Part shown: piece by piece, positions 1 to 13,369 of the stretch
Position numbering within the stretch: position 1 is the first letter of the stretch
Layout of the letters: every line of letters begins with the position of its first letter
From: Portunus trituberculatus
Taxonomy: Eukaryota > Arthropoda > Malacostraca > Decapoda > Portunidae
Direction: 5' to 3'
Length of the DNA: 64,000 bases
NCBI RefSeq assembly: GCF_017591435.1
Contig: NC_059268.1
Coordinates: 18,701,684-18,765,683 of the forward strand
Program-made: the position numbers and the translations under genes
Notes under the pieces: model-generated
The model's input: only the letters and a program-made list of their open reading frames with translations
Databases searched by the model: none
What the model was told of the DNA's origin: nothing

Positions 1-597
1 GTGCCTTCTTCACGGTGGGGGAAAAATTGATTCTTGGAAAAATATTACTCCCTGCTGCCTCGCTCAACTCAATTGCCGGAGAAGTGTGTTGAGTGCATCC
101 CTAATTCATACTGCTGATGCTTTCCCTGGAGTGAGGAGTGCTTAGTGCTGCCCTTCACAAAACCTTGGCGCATCGTGAATTTTCTCTCTCTCTCTCTCTT
201 TCTCTCTATCTGTGTGTCGCTGAGGGAAAGAGAGAGAGAAAAAGGTGCAAAATAGTGATTCCCTCTCACCAGTGTACCTCCTTCCTCTTATCTCCCTCGT
301 TTTACTGCTGTGCTAACTTTTTTCTCCCTTCACTGCTTTCCTTTATCTTGTTTATGTACCTGTCGATGCAGTCGTCTTCCTCCCCTCTCTCTCTCTCCTT
401 CCTTCGGTCTGCTCGTCGATGTGTGGTAATGTTAAGGGGAAAACACGCTGTAAAGGTAAAGTCATGTGCGTGGTTTCATTTGTTATGTTCGCTTGCACAT
501 AAATATTGCCCCGCTTGCTCAGTTGGCGGAGTGACTGAGTGCTTCGTGGTATTGGTACATGCATTATCGGAAACTTTTGTGTATACTGAATAGAATA

Positions 598-1090
598 GCT
601 GGCTGATTAATTGGCTCACTGACTCACTGACTAGTTGACTGACTGACTGACTGACTGACTGACTGACTGATTGATTAGCTGACTGACTGACTGATTGATT
701 GATTGATTTGTTGATTGATTGACTAATTGGCTGTCTGGCTCCCATACTGACTGACTGATTGACTGTGGTTGACTGACTGACTGACTGTCTGGCTCCCATG
801 CTGACTGACTGACTGACTAGGTGGTTGACTGACTCGCTGACAAACTAATAGACATGCTGACTGATTGACTAGCTGAATCACTTACATACTGACTGGCTGA
901 CTGGCTGACTGGCTTGCTGGTTAAGGTGGTTCACTAAATGGTCTAGTGGTGGGTAAGCTGATTGTCTGACCAACTGACTGCGTGGCTGGCTGATTGCTTG
1001 GCTGACTGCAAGATTGGGTAACTGGCTGACTAACCGACTAAGTGAATGACTGGCTGTCTGGTTAACTGGTTGCCTGAATAGTAACTGTAA
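598..1090. repeat. Degenerate (CTGA)n tetranucleotide region
   Basis: Runs of GACT/GATT/GGCT quartets continue for almost 500 bp with many substitutions and some longer interspersed units (TGTCTGGCTCCCATNCTGACTGACTG occurs twice). This is an old, decaying array. Confidence 0.85.
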
Positions 1091-1157
1091 GCTATCTATT
1101 TTAATTTTTCTCGTGACTAAATGGCTCTTTAAAAATTCACGATATCTACAAGTATAC

Positions 1158-1158
1158 C

Positions 1159-1191
<33 letters not shown>
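1158..1191. repeat. (CTGT)8 tetranucleotide
   Basis: Clean array just after the degenerate CTGA block. Confidence 0.9.
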
Positions 1192-1193
<2 letters not shown>

Positions 1194-1448
1194 TGGTCCA
1201 GCTGGTCTGCATCTGTATGGCATGATGTCTGTCTGGCTGTCTGTCCGTCCGGCTGGCGTGCTGGTTGGTGCTGACGTGTCATTTATCTTCGCCTCACTCG
1301 GCACTGCTACATATCTCTGTTTGCCCCCCCCCCCATCCTCCCCCATCCCTCTCCCTCCAACACCCACATTCCCCCTCAGTCTTCCTCATTGGTCCCCTCC
1401 TGCAAGGCTCTCATTATCTCCTCTCTATTAAAGATAGCGCCCACTTTA

Positions 1449-1451
<3 letters not shown>

Positions 1452-1515
<64 letters not shown>
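1452..1515. repeat. (TC)32 microsatellite
   Basis: Uninterrupted tract inside a pyrimidine-rich stretch (1321-1700). Confidence 0.95.
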
Positions 1516-1517
<2 letters not shown>

Positions 1518-1716
1518 TCAGCATCTTCGTGTGCCTTTTAAACACCCCCACCATCACTGCACCTTCCCCTTCCCTTCCCCATTCTTCCCCCCACCCACCT
1601 CTCCATCCTCCTTCCCCTCCTCCTTCCTCCTTCTCTCTCCCCATCCAGTCTTCCCACTCCTCCAATATTATCACTTCTCTCCTCCCCCTTCACCACCCAA
1701 AGGTGCAGTATCGATA

Positions 1717-1719
<3 letters not shown>

Positions 1720-1766
<47 letters not shown>

Positions 1767-1814
1767 CTTTAAATGGTTTCTCTCTCATGTTAATTTCAAG
1801 GAGGACGAACGATT

Positions 1815-1882
<68 letters not shown>

Positions 1883-1908
1883 AACAGAATATAAAATCTG
1901 ATTTCTTT

Positions 1909-1968
<60 letters not shown>
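1720..1968. repeat. (CT)n / (CT)n / (GA)n cluster
   Basis: (CT)22 at 1721-1764, (CT)31 at 1820-1881 and (GA)29 at 1910-1968. The last two are complementary with a ~28-nt unique spacer and can form a long hairpin. Confidence 0.95.
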
Positions 1969-1969
<1 letters not shown>

Positions 1970-2200
1970 TCAAAGGAGCATTTGTCCATGTGATTTAAGT
2001 TTTATAGGCTTGATTTACTTTTTACCTTTGGTCCGTCCCGTAACCGTCTCTTGGTGCTCTGGTGTCCGCCAACAAAGGGAAGACCTGCTGTTGTTTCCTC
2101 GGGGAGACAAACCTGCTGACTTTTGATTAACTTGAGGTAGAAATTCGCTTCGACAGTATTTTCTTTCATCTTCTCTTTTTTTTTTAATCTTTTTATCTTT

Positions 2201-2581
<381 letters not shown>

Positions 2582-3123
2582 AAACAGGCAGCACCAGCTT
2601 CTTTAATCGGGGAGAGTTTGCATAATAAAAGGCTACCCAGCTTACTTCCCTTGGCTACGGGCACACTTGTTACAGATAGCGGAGCGTGGAAGCCAGATTA
2701 CGTCTTCTTTGGCTTCCCTTTACGCATACTGCATGTGCCTCACCCCTTCCTCCCACGCCTTTTGGGTACAACTGACTCCGCTGCCTCCTTTCCCTCCCCC
2801 AGCCCCGTCACCGTCTTAAGTAAACATCATGCTGCCTTCGCAATATCGCGCTGACTTCCTCGATTTCTTTGCGTCATTCCTCTCCTGTTTTCACGGTGTA
2901 ACTATTAGAAGTTGGAATGATTGATTGACTGAATGATTTTAAAGCAATGAGACGCCGCTACAGGATCACAGAGGGGGCGAGGGAATACTACGGTAGTGGA
3001 TATACATACGTTCTGAATTAAAAGAGGTGACAAAAGAGGGTGCAGGTTAATCGGTAGAATAGAAAAAGAGATGAAAACACGTAAATAGCAGCTTGGCATT
3101 AAAGGTGGTAATTGGATGTTTAC

Positions 3124-3126
<3 letters not shown>

Positions 3127-3164
<38 letters not shown>
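3127..3164. repeat. (GA)19 microsatellite
   Basis: Clean tract. An AG-rich, AT-rich stretch with no credible gene follows (3165-3480). Confidence 0.93.
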
Positions 3165-3167
<3 letters not shown>

Positions 3168-3525
3168 AACAGTGGAGATTAATTTGGATTTAGATGAATT
3201 AATAAAAGAAGGTTTGCAAGTGATAGGAGAAACGTTAAAGGAAAAAAGAACTGGGTACGATTTTGCAATGAAAGAAGTGATGAAAGAGAGCTTATAGTAA
3301 ATTGCTGGAAAAAAGACACTGAATATAATCTTGTAATTTAAGGATCTAGTGCAAGAAGGCTTATAGCAAGTAATAAAAGGAGAGAAAAGTGAAGATAAGC
3401 TATGGAATTAAAACAAGGGAGATAGGAAAGAAAGACTGTAGCAGCGGGATAAAGGGCGTGGCTGGTGAAGTGGTGTTGTCTGTAGAATTAAACCTCCTTC
3501 TTACTTTGCATGTACGAGTTGTGTA

Positions 3526-3530
<5 letters not shown>

Positions 3531-3572
<42 letters not shown>
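3531..3572. repeat. (CT)21 microsatellite
   Basis: Clean tract. Confidence 0.93.
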
Positions 3573-3573
<1 letters not shown>

Positions 3574-4061
3574 GTTCAGTTCTCCATTTTATTGTCACTT
3601 AATTTTGCTTTTTTAATTGCATGTTTTCACTTTCTCCTATATTCTATTCTATTTATTATCATTCTTATTTTTTTTCGTCTGACACCAACACAAGGCGTCC
3701 ATGTGAGGTCCTCGTGGGTGTTGTGAGTGGCAGCGGCGTGGGTGTCTGAGTGAGGCACGCCTGCACCAAGTCCATCACAAAGACATTCCACAGCGGCCTG
3801 AGTCTGACGTGCTGATGTTCCTACACTCCCCTGGAATTTCCTCTGGTTGTGTGTACCTTCCTTTGCCCTCAGTGGACTCTCGAACACGTCTCTGACACGA
3901 TACAGTGATCTATTCAGCGGTACCTTTTATCTTATTTGGTTTGCGAGACGATGGTGTGAAAAAAAGTTACGGGAAGTTGATTTTTAAAGGTGTTGTTGCT
4001 GTTATTTACTTACTTGTTTTCTTCATCCAGGTGAGGAGATGGGAGAAGAGGAGCGTAGAGA

Positions 4062-4172
<111 letters not shown>

Positions 4173-4244
4173 ATACCTGTTGCCACTCTAGTCTTCAAAT
4201 GGAGAGAGAGAAAAAAAAAATCCTTTGATAAATGTAATTGCGAT

Positions 4245-4365
<121 letters not shown>

Positions 4366-4369
4366 GGGG

Positions 4370-5568
4370 GAGAAAGAGCTCTTCACTTCATTCCTCTTAG
4401 CACTCTGGCTTTGATACATCACACCCGTCACACAGTCTTTTCCGCTCGCTTCCCCTTCGCCAAGTCATAACCTTAAATGAAGATCTATTTAGAAAAACTT
4501 TAACGAGCCTTTGACAATCCCCGGAATTCCCTCATCGCGCCCCCGTCCCTTCCAAGTCTTGAGCCGCTGATGTGAATGGTTCCTTGGGGCCCCATTTTCA
4601 CAAAGCCCTAACGCTGAGATGAGAAAGGAAGCGATGTCTAGGAGGGAAAGGTAATAAATAAGGTTCTGTCTGTTTTGAATAGCCGGCAGGGTTGGTCTCG
4701 AAAGGGTTAGCGGTGATGGACGGATTGCTAGTGGCTGGAGGGAGGATTATCCGTCTTGTGCAGCTCTAAACAGAAAACGAGAGATGTTGCTTGAGTGTCT
4801 GAGTGAAGGTGTGTCATCGAAGGTTGAACAATGGATCTGGAAATGTAGGTGTTTGAAAATTGTATTATTCTAACGTTGTTATTTGAGATATTTGAGTTGA
4901 ATATAATGACATGTTCAATTTAAGGTTTTTCTCTTTTATCATTTAATTTTTTATACCTTAGTTCGTGTATGTATTGAATCTATGATGGAAATTCCCTCAC
5001 ATGAATATTCCTCTCCGCAAGATTCCCTCCATAATAATTCAACCTATGAGAGATAACGCCAGGATCGGTTAGAAGACTTCGTATATTGTGGAGGAAATCT
5101 TCGTGGCTGGAGTTTGAGTTTATACAGCCACCAAATTTAGTTCGTGAGTGGAATTTAGGTTTATAGAGGCACCAAGTTTAGTTCGTGGGGTGGTGTGCGT
5201 GTAGATTCCTTTAGGCACAGAATTCAGCAACAAAACGAAAAGTCTCAAGTAAGAAATGTTTAACTGTTTTGACGCGCGTAAATGGAAGAAAAGGAACCCT
5301 GAGCCGAGTGCGAGGGGAAAAAAGAGAGAAAAATACAGCAAAGCGAGTGTCGTGGTGAAAAGCTCTCATCCACTCAGCTTTGTCAGCGTGACTGTGGTAG
5401 CGTGCACCAACAGGACGCCGAGTTCTTTGTCCCCAGGAATGCTGCTATACCTAATGACCTCCTTTTTTGCCGCCGCTGGGAGGGGAGTGGAAAGAAATAC
5501 ACACAAATATCGTTCCTTTTTGTATTGCCTTTTCTCCTCATCATTATCATAGATATTTTTAGTTTCTT
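4370..5568. other. Unique-looking sequence, no gene recognised
   Basis: AT-rich, mixed-composition DNA without a convincing exon, RNA gene or transposon. An open frame at 5256-5552 (+) shows no recognisable domain. Confidence 0.6.
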
Positions 5569-5569
5569 G

Positions 5570-5616
<47 letters not shown>
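5569..5616. repeat. (GT)24 microsatellite
   Basis: Clean tract. Confidence 0.93.
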
Positions 5617-5619
<3 letters not shown>

Positions 5620-5730
5620 TTACCCAGTTGTTTTGCACAAATTCTGAGGTGCAAAAGTGTTGTGCTGTCTTGGTATCTTTATTTATACATTCTTTCCTTC
5701 ACTTCATGTACACGACGCTCCTCTCCATTA

Positions 5731-5871
<141 letters not shown>

Positions 5872-6094
5872 CGTAGTTAAGGCTTTTCCTTTTCCTTTTC
5901 CTTTTATTTATTTATTTTTTTCTAGAAGTTGGCGCGTGTTGAAATGCGTCCAGGGTTCATTGGAAACCGGAGAGCCACGTGGGGGAGTGGACGGCGAGGA
6001 CTGCGAGGACTGCGGTGTACGTAGGGATGGACTCGCGGTTGGTTCTTTGACGTGGGTTTTGAGGCGCTACTTCAATACACCACCATACTTGACT

Positions 6095-6129
6095 TGCACA
6101 CACACACAAACACACACACACACACACAC
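6095..6129. repeat. (AC)n microsatellite
   Basis: Short tract with one AAAC interruption. Confidence 0.9.
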
Positions 6130-6391
6130 GTATCATTATCGTCATCATCATTATTCTTCTTTCCGCCTTTCTTTGTTCTGCGGTATACGAGTATTTACTT
6201 GAATTGTTTCGTTACTTCTTCATTTCTGCGTTTTTATTTGGATTCCCACGCTATCCAGTGCAGGGAAGGTGATAATGTCCCTCCCTTCCTCTTCTCAATC
6301 TTCTTCTCTTCCTTCTTCAATTCCCTCCTCCTCCAGCTAACCTTCGTTATTGCGCTGCTTTAAGACCACAAGTAAATAAATTCTCCTCCTC

Positions 6392-6487
6392 GATCCTCCT
6401 TCTCCTTCTTCTCCTCCTCCTCCTCCTCCTCCTCCTCCTCCTCCTCCTCCTCCTCCTCCTCCTCCTCCTCCTCCTCCTCCTCCTCCT
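6392..6487. repeat. (CTC)n trinucleotide array
   Basis: About 26 clean CTC units preceded by degenerate CTT/CTC. Confidence 0.93.
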
Positions 6488-6489
6488 TG

Positions 6490-8420
6490 CTCTGAACATT
6501 TTGCCCGTGGCCTTGATTTTTATATTAACGTATACACACTCACGGCTGTCTTTGACTACCTTTTTGTTTCCTCCCGGACACAGACGCCGGCTGAGTCAGG
6601 GGAGACGGAGATTCCAATGAAAAAAATTGCACTGGCTTTCACTTTTATGTGGAGAGCCAAGGGAGCGAGAGCCTTCCAGTTAAACGTATCTGGGCAGCTT
6701 TTAATTTGGAATCAGCTTGGTTTGAGAAAGAGGCGCGTGTGTATGATGGATTTAAAGTAAGTTAATTCATTTGAAAGAATCGAAGAATGACTGCGGCACT
6801 CGTATATGGTTTGCTTCATCCTGCTCAACCTCCTCCTCATCATCACCATCAGCTTCAATAATATCATTGTCATCATAATTTTTGTGGTGATTAACAGATT
6901 TACAATTATTATCACTGTCGTGGTCAACATCATCATTATCTCCTTGATCCTGAGTGATTCAAGTTTAGTATATACTTTTTTTTTTTTCCATGTTATTGAA
7001 ACAATCGATGTGTATGCTGGCCGTGGCACAAGGCTATGTCGGCACCAACAAGTGCACCAGCAGGGAGCAGTCATTGGTGGGACAGCTGCTCGCGTGACCG
7101 ACCAAGCATTGAGGTTGTTCATACGCGTCTGAATGGCAGGTCGTCAGGCAGCAAGACCTCTGCATGTGATGAATGCCTCCCTGGCTGAGAAGGTGAGGCG
7201 TGGTGCTGTGGCGGGGAACAACATCTGTCTTTCCTATACATATGCTTTCCTATGTATGTTTTCGTAGCTGCAACCGAGGCCTACACATATGCATTCCAAG
7301 TCACGTCACACTGCACAACATTGAAGTGACTCAGGGTAACGCTGCTCTCCGTGTGGCAGACTCTTGTTATCTTTGTCATTTATCAAACAGTAATACATGA
7401 CATACTGAATTAAGGTTGAGAAGTCTCGCGCCACAATATTATGAATATAGTAGTAGAGACGGGAGACTTGAAGAAAGCTTTGTAATATTCGACACAGCGC
7501 AAATTAGCTTCGGATTTAGAGATGATGAGGCGAGAACAATCAACCAGAGAGATCAGGGACGTGCCAATAGGAAAGAGGACAGTACTGATTCACTAATCTC
7601 TCATGGATCAGGTTGTTTCAATTTCATTTCCCGTAGTTGTTATTGTTTAATTCCATGGATGGTGATCTCTTAGTCTAACGATGCGTTGATTAACATTTCT
7701 ATGCACTTGTGACCGGCGTAAGTGCGTAATTTCCCTTCTAGTAATACTATATATATCACTAACCTTAATTTCTTTCAGTAGTCCATGATATGACTAACAC
7801 AGAAGCTCATCCTTTTTCTTTGTCTTTTCTTTGTTATTTCTTATTAAAGTTGATAGCATTAGAATTTGTTAATGTTCCAGGTTTCAGTCGGCATTATCTC
7901 CGTAGTACTGCCAAAAGGTCGGCTTTCTTCAGTTCAGTCCAGCGTTTGTCTGCTTGGATCGTGATAAACTGGCGTTGGTGGACACGTTCATGTTGTTTTT
8001 AACATTACAGGGCGACATTGCATTTTTGCACAGTGGACTGACAGGGTTTGCCATCCCCGGGGCCCAGACATGAGGGGGACGGACAGCCTTGTTATCACGT
8101 GACGGGTCGAGGCCACGGTCTTTTCCAAATTACTATTTTTGTTACATACTGAGGAAAAAATTGACAAAGATCGGGACATACACTGTATTTCAAACTGTTC
8201 CAGCTAATTAGGTGATTATTTTTTACCTCATTTGTTTGTGAACTTTTCTGTTACATGGGAGGCATTGTCATATTTCACATTTTTGCGTTGTTTTTAGTCT
8301 TTAAAGGTCATATTACGAAGCGCAGCCTCATCGCATTGCAGCGAATTTCTTTCCTCCAGCTGAGGCGAGACCGTAAAAAAACTGTGCATTTTTAGTGGCC
8401 GGTTAGTTTCCCAGAACTTA
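6490..8420. other. Unique-looking sequence, no gene recognised
   Basis: Mixed-composition DNA with ATC/AAT-rich patches at 6800-6960. Short open frames (6806-7132, 7200-7400, 7416-7673) lack recognisable motifs and show no clear splice-bounded exon. Confidence 0.55.
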
Positions 8421-8421
8421 T

Positions 8422-8423
<2 letters not shown>

Positions 8424-8465
<42 letters not shown>

Positions 8466-8493
8466 TGGGTGTGGGTGTGTGAGAAAATATATG

Positions 8494-8569
<76 letters not shown>
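8424..8569. repeat. (GT)n-(GGGTGT)n and (TC)37
   Basis: GT tract decaying into GTGGGT units (8424-8481), a 14-bp spacer, then a TC tract (8496-8569). Confidence 0.95.
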
Positions 8570-8572
<3 letters not shown>

Positions 8573-8971
8573 CCCACCCACCTTTTTCTACCCTTCCGTA
8601 GTAACTAACCACCTTGCCATTAACAACACGCGAAGCTTCCACTGCACAACACACGCCTATCTGGATCATATTGTAACCATAGATTGGGGGAAGGAAAATG
8701 AAAAAAAAAAAAAGGAATGAAAAAAAAAAAAAATCGTCAAATTGTCCCAAAGGTTTTCAGTTAATATTTCACGATTGCGAGCGAATCTGAATCCTTGACG
8801 CAAGATTCGGTCGGTCCGGGGCTTAGTCGGTACCGTTTCGTTTCGCGCATCGAGTTCAGTCAGATCCGTCCGCCATCCGCGCCAGGAAATGAATGCGGAT
8901 ATTGAGGGAAAATGGATCGAGGAAGCCGCTACACTTTTTTTTTTATTTTGATTGGAAGCAGTTCGGTGACG

Positions 8972-8973
<2 letters not shown>

Positions 8974-9044
<71 letters not shown>
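8974..9044. repeat. (AG)35 microsatellite
   Basis: Clean tract; the following ~160 bp are strongly purine-rich. Confidence 0.95.
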
Positions 9045-9047
<3 letters not shown>

Positions 9048-9209
9048 TCAGAGAGGAAAGCCAGAAGGTATAGACGATAGGGAGGAAAGATGGAGGGACG
9101 CAGAAATGGGGAGAAGGGAAGTGTGGAGAGAGGGAAAAAAATGCAAAGAAGTAGGGAGGAGGACTGGAGACAGACAGACCCGGAAGCAGGTAGAGAAGAC
9201 CCAAAGGTG

Positions 9210-10595
9210 AGGCAGAGGAAGCTGGGTCGCTGAGGAGAGGCTGCATACATTTTATTAAGGGTCTGTTTATTATCGTGAGTTGGTGGATGTCAAGTCTGGG
9301 CTGGACGTTATTCAGGCGAGGTGTGTTTTGTGATGGTGTTGCGTAAGGGAAGGAAGGAGGGTGACGCCGCCGCTGCCCGCACTCATCTCAGGCTTTACAG
9401 GGGATAAAAGTGGATCACCCGCCGCCTTGCACGAGGGTGAAGGTGCCGCTCAGGAGGGGGACGAAGGGTTAAAGCCGTCATGAGTTTATGTTTTCTTTAT
9501 ACAGGTAGGGGACGATGCTAAGAGGTCAGGTGTAATACAAAAAAGAAAAAAAATCTGGTAGGAAGGAAGAACAACTCTGATATATGCCATTCAAAAAAGA
9601 AGAAGAAAAAAAAAATCAAGGGGAGGGTAATAAGTATTCAGTATCTTTATTCAAATTAGGACACGGCTAGGGCGGAGGAAAACAAAGTAGAAAGGAGGCG
9701 AACAAAAGAACCCCAATTTATGCGATTCGGCCTGGGAAAAAGTGTTTGTTCAATTGTCGAGGTGACTTGATACTCCCTTCATGTATATGGGAAGTTAAAA
9801 GTCGAAGGGGCAGGAGGAATATTAATGTGAGGTAGACTGAAGCTATGTGGGTAGTGGAGTTTCTGGGTGCAGCATTCATTCTTTTACAGGGAACTCTATG
9901 TGGCAGTATTAGGTGTGGCTGTGATATATAAACGTGTTCCGCTATACATTCCCCGGAGATCTCGCTTGAGTGTTGGTGGTGTTTGTAGTGTTTGTGGGGC
10001 CATTTTAGAGACTGCATTTTTCTCACGAAGGGAATATTCACTAAACCAACAACAGGAATGCATTTGAAAGCGCGGTAGGACGACGGGTAAGATTTATTTG
10101 TCTGCCTGTCCGTCTGTCTGTCCGCCTGTTTGTGTGTATCTGTTTGATTCTGTGTTCTTGTGTGTCTGTTTGTTTGGTGATCCCTTTGTGTATGTGGGGG
10201 GGTGGAGGTTGAGGGAGGGTGATGCTGTTTGTAAGTGCGCTTCATGTTCAACAATCGATATAATACTGCTGCAAAATTTACTTAATAAAAAAGTGACCAA
10301 ATAATTTTCGAGGACTTCAGGACATAATCCAGGGCCTTGGTCGAAGAACTCTCAGTCGTAGAGCCTCCCTAGCTTAAGAATCAACAAAAATAACGTGTAC
10401 AGACGCAGGAGTCCATCTCCACTAGTAATGAAATTCAGAGATACCTGTGTCAGGCGGGCATATCTGGTGAAAGGGATGTACTACAAGCATACTGAAGGAG
10501 AACATGAAGACAACTTCAACTCTTGTAAAGAATGCACAAGAATACATATATGCCATGCTTTCTTTGCACCAATGGAAAGGATATTCACCATTGCA
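9210..10595. other. Unique-looking sequence, no gene recognised
   Basis: Includes a TCTGTCTGT/GTTTGTGTG-rich patch (10098-10190). No exon with matching splice sites was recognised. Confidence 0.55.
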
Positions 10596-10597
10596 GG

Positions 10598-10599
<2 letters not shown>

Positions 10600-10683
<84 letters not shown>
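10600..10683. repeat. (TA)42 microsatellite
   Basis: The only long AT dinucleotide tract in the window. It is self-complementary, so it can extrude as a cruciform. Confidence 0.96.
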
Positions 10684-10686
<3 letters not shown>

Positions 10687-10699
10687 AAGGCTCTGAAAT

Positions 10700-10775
10700 A
10701 TCGTCGTGGGTAGTTGCAGTCTTTTTCTGTTCGGGTCGAGGGTTCGATACCATGCCAAGCGAAAGCCTCTCATGG
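10700..10775 (+). other. Possible tRNA-like B-box sequence beside the TA tract
   Basis: GGTTCGATACC at 10741-10751 resembles a pol III B box and GTGGGTAGTTGCAGTC upstream weakly resembles an A box. No second copy of this sequence is visible in the window, so it stays a weak candidate for a SINE head. Confidence 0.25.
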
Positions 10776-10837
10776 CTAAAAGATTGTGCTGCCTTCAATC
10801 AATTTTACTTTTTCTGTGAAGTGCTTAGTGGGACATG

Positions 10838-10839
<2 letters not shown>

Positions 10840-10904
<65 letters not shown>

Positions 10905-10938
10905 ACCACCACCACCACCACCACCACCACCACCACCA
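10840..10938. repeat. Compound (GT)32-(CAC)11
   Basis: A GT tract runs directly into an ACC/CAC trinucleotide array at 10903/10904. Confidence 0.95.
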
Positions 10939-11286
10939 TAGACGCGCGAAAGAAAAAAAAAAGGAAAGAAAAGTTGCGTGAGGGCGAGCGATGAGTGCTT
11001 TTGACGTGTTTACCTGACTTGAGCAACAAAACACGACCACCGCACTCCGCTACTGACCTGCACATTATGAGAGGCGGGTGACGGGAAGAGTGAAGAGCAC
11101 CGTGCCTGTTGGGATGTATTTCAGAGGGGGAAGCTGTTGAATTTTTGGTTCCCTCCGTGCTGACTTTTTAGGTGAGTGGTAGAAATAAAGAAATGGTGCA
11201 GGTGTAATGCGAATGAATGATTGGAAGGTAGATGAATGAATGGACACGTGGAATCACAAAGTGCATATGAGATTGGGGTGTGTTTT

Positions 11287-11289
<3 letters not shown>

Positions 11290-11356
<67 letters not shown>
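11290..11356. repeat. (GA)33 microsatellite
   Basis: Clean tract. Confidence 0.95.
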
Positions 11357-11358
<2 letters not shown>

Positions 11359-11572
11359 ACTTTATGTCTTCTTCGTTATTCTGTATTCATGCTTAAATAA
11401 TAAACTCGATCCGAACAAAAACGGAGATTGTTTCTTTTGTCATTTCTCGACAAAAAAAAAAAAAAAAAAAATAGAAAAAGGAGAAAAATTTTGCATATGA
11501 CTGAGTACAGATCTCTTGTGCAATGTGAAAAATGAGTAACAAAGGCACCAGTAATGCAGAAAAGAGGGTGTT

Positions 11573-11573
<1 letters not shown>

Positions 11574-11626
<53 letters not shown>
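11574..11626. repeat. (GA)26 microsatellite
   Basis: Clean tract, ~100 bp after an A20 run (11451-11471). Confidence 0.95.
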
Positions 11627-11632
<6 letters not shown>

Positions 11633-12105
11633 ACATATATCTTTCCTCTATTTTATCTTTATTATCATTTTCCTCCGCGAACCACTCCCTGCTGTTTTTT
11701 TTTTGTATATGTGAAGGCAGTAACTGAGGCGACTGAGACGATGGTTCTTCTTGTAATGAATGTGGTGCAGTGAATTTCTCTTTTCTTTCTTGACACGAAA
11801 AAAAAAAAATAGAAAAATAGAAATGAATGAATAGAAAAAAGAGAAAAAAATGGTGTTATTGCCATGTTTACTTGTGGTGATGATACTGGTGGTGATGGTG
11901 GTTGACGTGGCGGTAGTGATGATAGTGAAGTGCCTTGATGGATAGGCGAGGAGAGGCGAGAGAGGCATTGATAGTGACTTTGTGTGTTTGTTCCAAAGGC
12001 AACAGAAAAACAAAATAACCGAGATAAAAAAAAATAAACTTGTTAATTTCCGTTTTTAAGAAGCAAGAAAAAAAATGATTCGTGAAATGTGCAAAAGTCA
12101 GAACG

Positions 12106-12108
<3 letters not shown>

Positions 12109-12168
<60 letters not shown>
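12109..12168. repeat. (GA)30 microsatellite
   Basis: Clean tract. Confidence 0.95.
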
Positions 12169-12173
<5 letters not shown>

Positions 12174-12459
12174 TTAACATTCCACGTGGTTTACCAATTT
12201 GTTTCGCTGCAAAATGAGAGGAAATACGGCGACAGTCAATACGGAGCATCATGTTGTATTTATAAGCAATTAAATATAAGGTTATGGAAGGTCTGCAATA
12301 ATATCCTCATAGGGTGACGGGGATATCCACGCAACGCTCCACTTATCTGCCAGACGCCAGTAATGTCACGATCACCGCGTGGGATGAATTATGGAGATGT
12401 GTGAAAATAAATGAAAACAGGATTCGAGACAGCACGGGACACGGCACTCACACATCTGA

Positions 12460-12511
12460 CACACACACACACACACACAAACACTCTCTCTCTCTCTCTC
12501 TCTCTCTCTCT
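12460..12511. repeat. (AC)n plus (CT)14
   Basis: Short AC and CT tracts separated by AAACA. Confidence 0.9.
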
Positions 12512-12850
12512 GGAAAACGTAGAAAAGAACATTATATGAAAATACACTCCTTCACTTGTCGACTCTATTTAACTTCCTGAAGAACTGTTCCTTCGCTCTT
12601 TGGTGCGTTGACCTTTCCCAGTCTCTGCGTTGAGAATGGCCTGGAGATTTCACGTTCCTCGGTTCAAATATGGAGGTAGGTTGTCTGCTTTGCCTCCTTC
12701 ATTTCTTCCACCTACAAATATTGAATTCGTATCCTCGTCTACCTTGCCTGCTATAGTCCTCTCGTGTACCAGCTCGCACCTTCACCACTAACAGATAGAT
12801 AAGCGGACGGACGGATAGACAAACACGCTTCACTTATACGGACACACACA

Positions 12851-12851
12851 C

Positions 12852-12888
<37 letters not shown>

Positions 12889-12965
12889 GAGAGAAAAAAG
12901 CCTTCCTTACTTTCCTCTATGACTCAAGGTACAGTGCCAATATCTCCCAGGTTTTTGTCTGCAAG

Positions 12966-13020
<55 letters not shown>
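12851..13020. repeat. (ATC)12 and (TC)25
   Basis: ATC array at 12851-12888 and TC tract at 12970-13020. Confidence 0.92.
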
Positions 13021-13022
<2 letters not shown>

Positions 13023-13332
13023 GGCTTTGGATAGGATAGTCTAATGATTCCAGAGCAATGAAATAAATTATGAGCCCTGGTCTCGCACAACTTTTATTTA
13101 TTCATTTTTTAATTCTAAATCCTGGAAACTTCCGTGGAGACAGGACGCATTTATTATTTAGGAAAATCCCTTTTTTTGCTGCCCTATATTTCAGTTTACA
13201 GTTTTCTGTTTCACATTACCTCACTTTTAATTTGGAATATACGTGTGATTTAGTCTTTACGTTAACTAAAATGAGGACACGAAATGATATTACCTGTTTG
13301 TCAGAACCACTGATCTGTGTACTGAAATTGTC

Positions 13333-13333
<1 letters not shown>

Positions 13334-13367
<34 letters not shown>
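13334..13367. repeat. (AC)17 microsatellite
   Basis: Clean tract. Confidence 0.92.

Positions 13368-13369
<2 letters not shown>

Noticed and set aside
3627..3887. Minus-strand open frame considered as a downstream neuroligin exon
   Set aside because: It lacks any esterase-fold signature (no GNYG.LDQ-type or nucleophile-elbow motif) and has no matching phase-1 splice sites.
4585..4660. Possible third copy of the 43-kb palindromic family (GGGGCCCCATTTTCACAAAGCC)
   Set aside because: The shared word is too short, and the order of other family words is not maintained.
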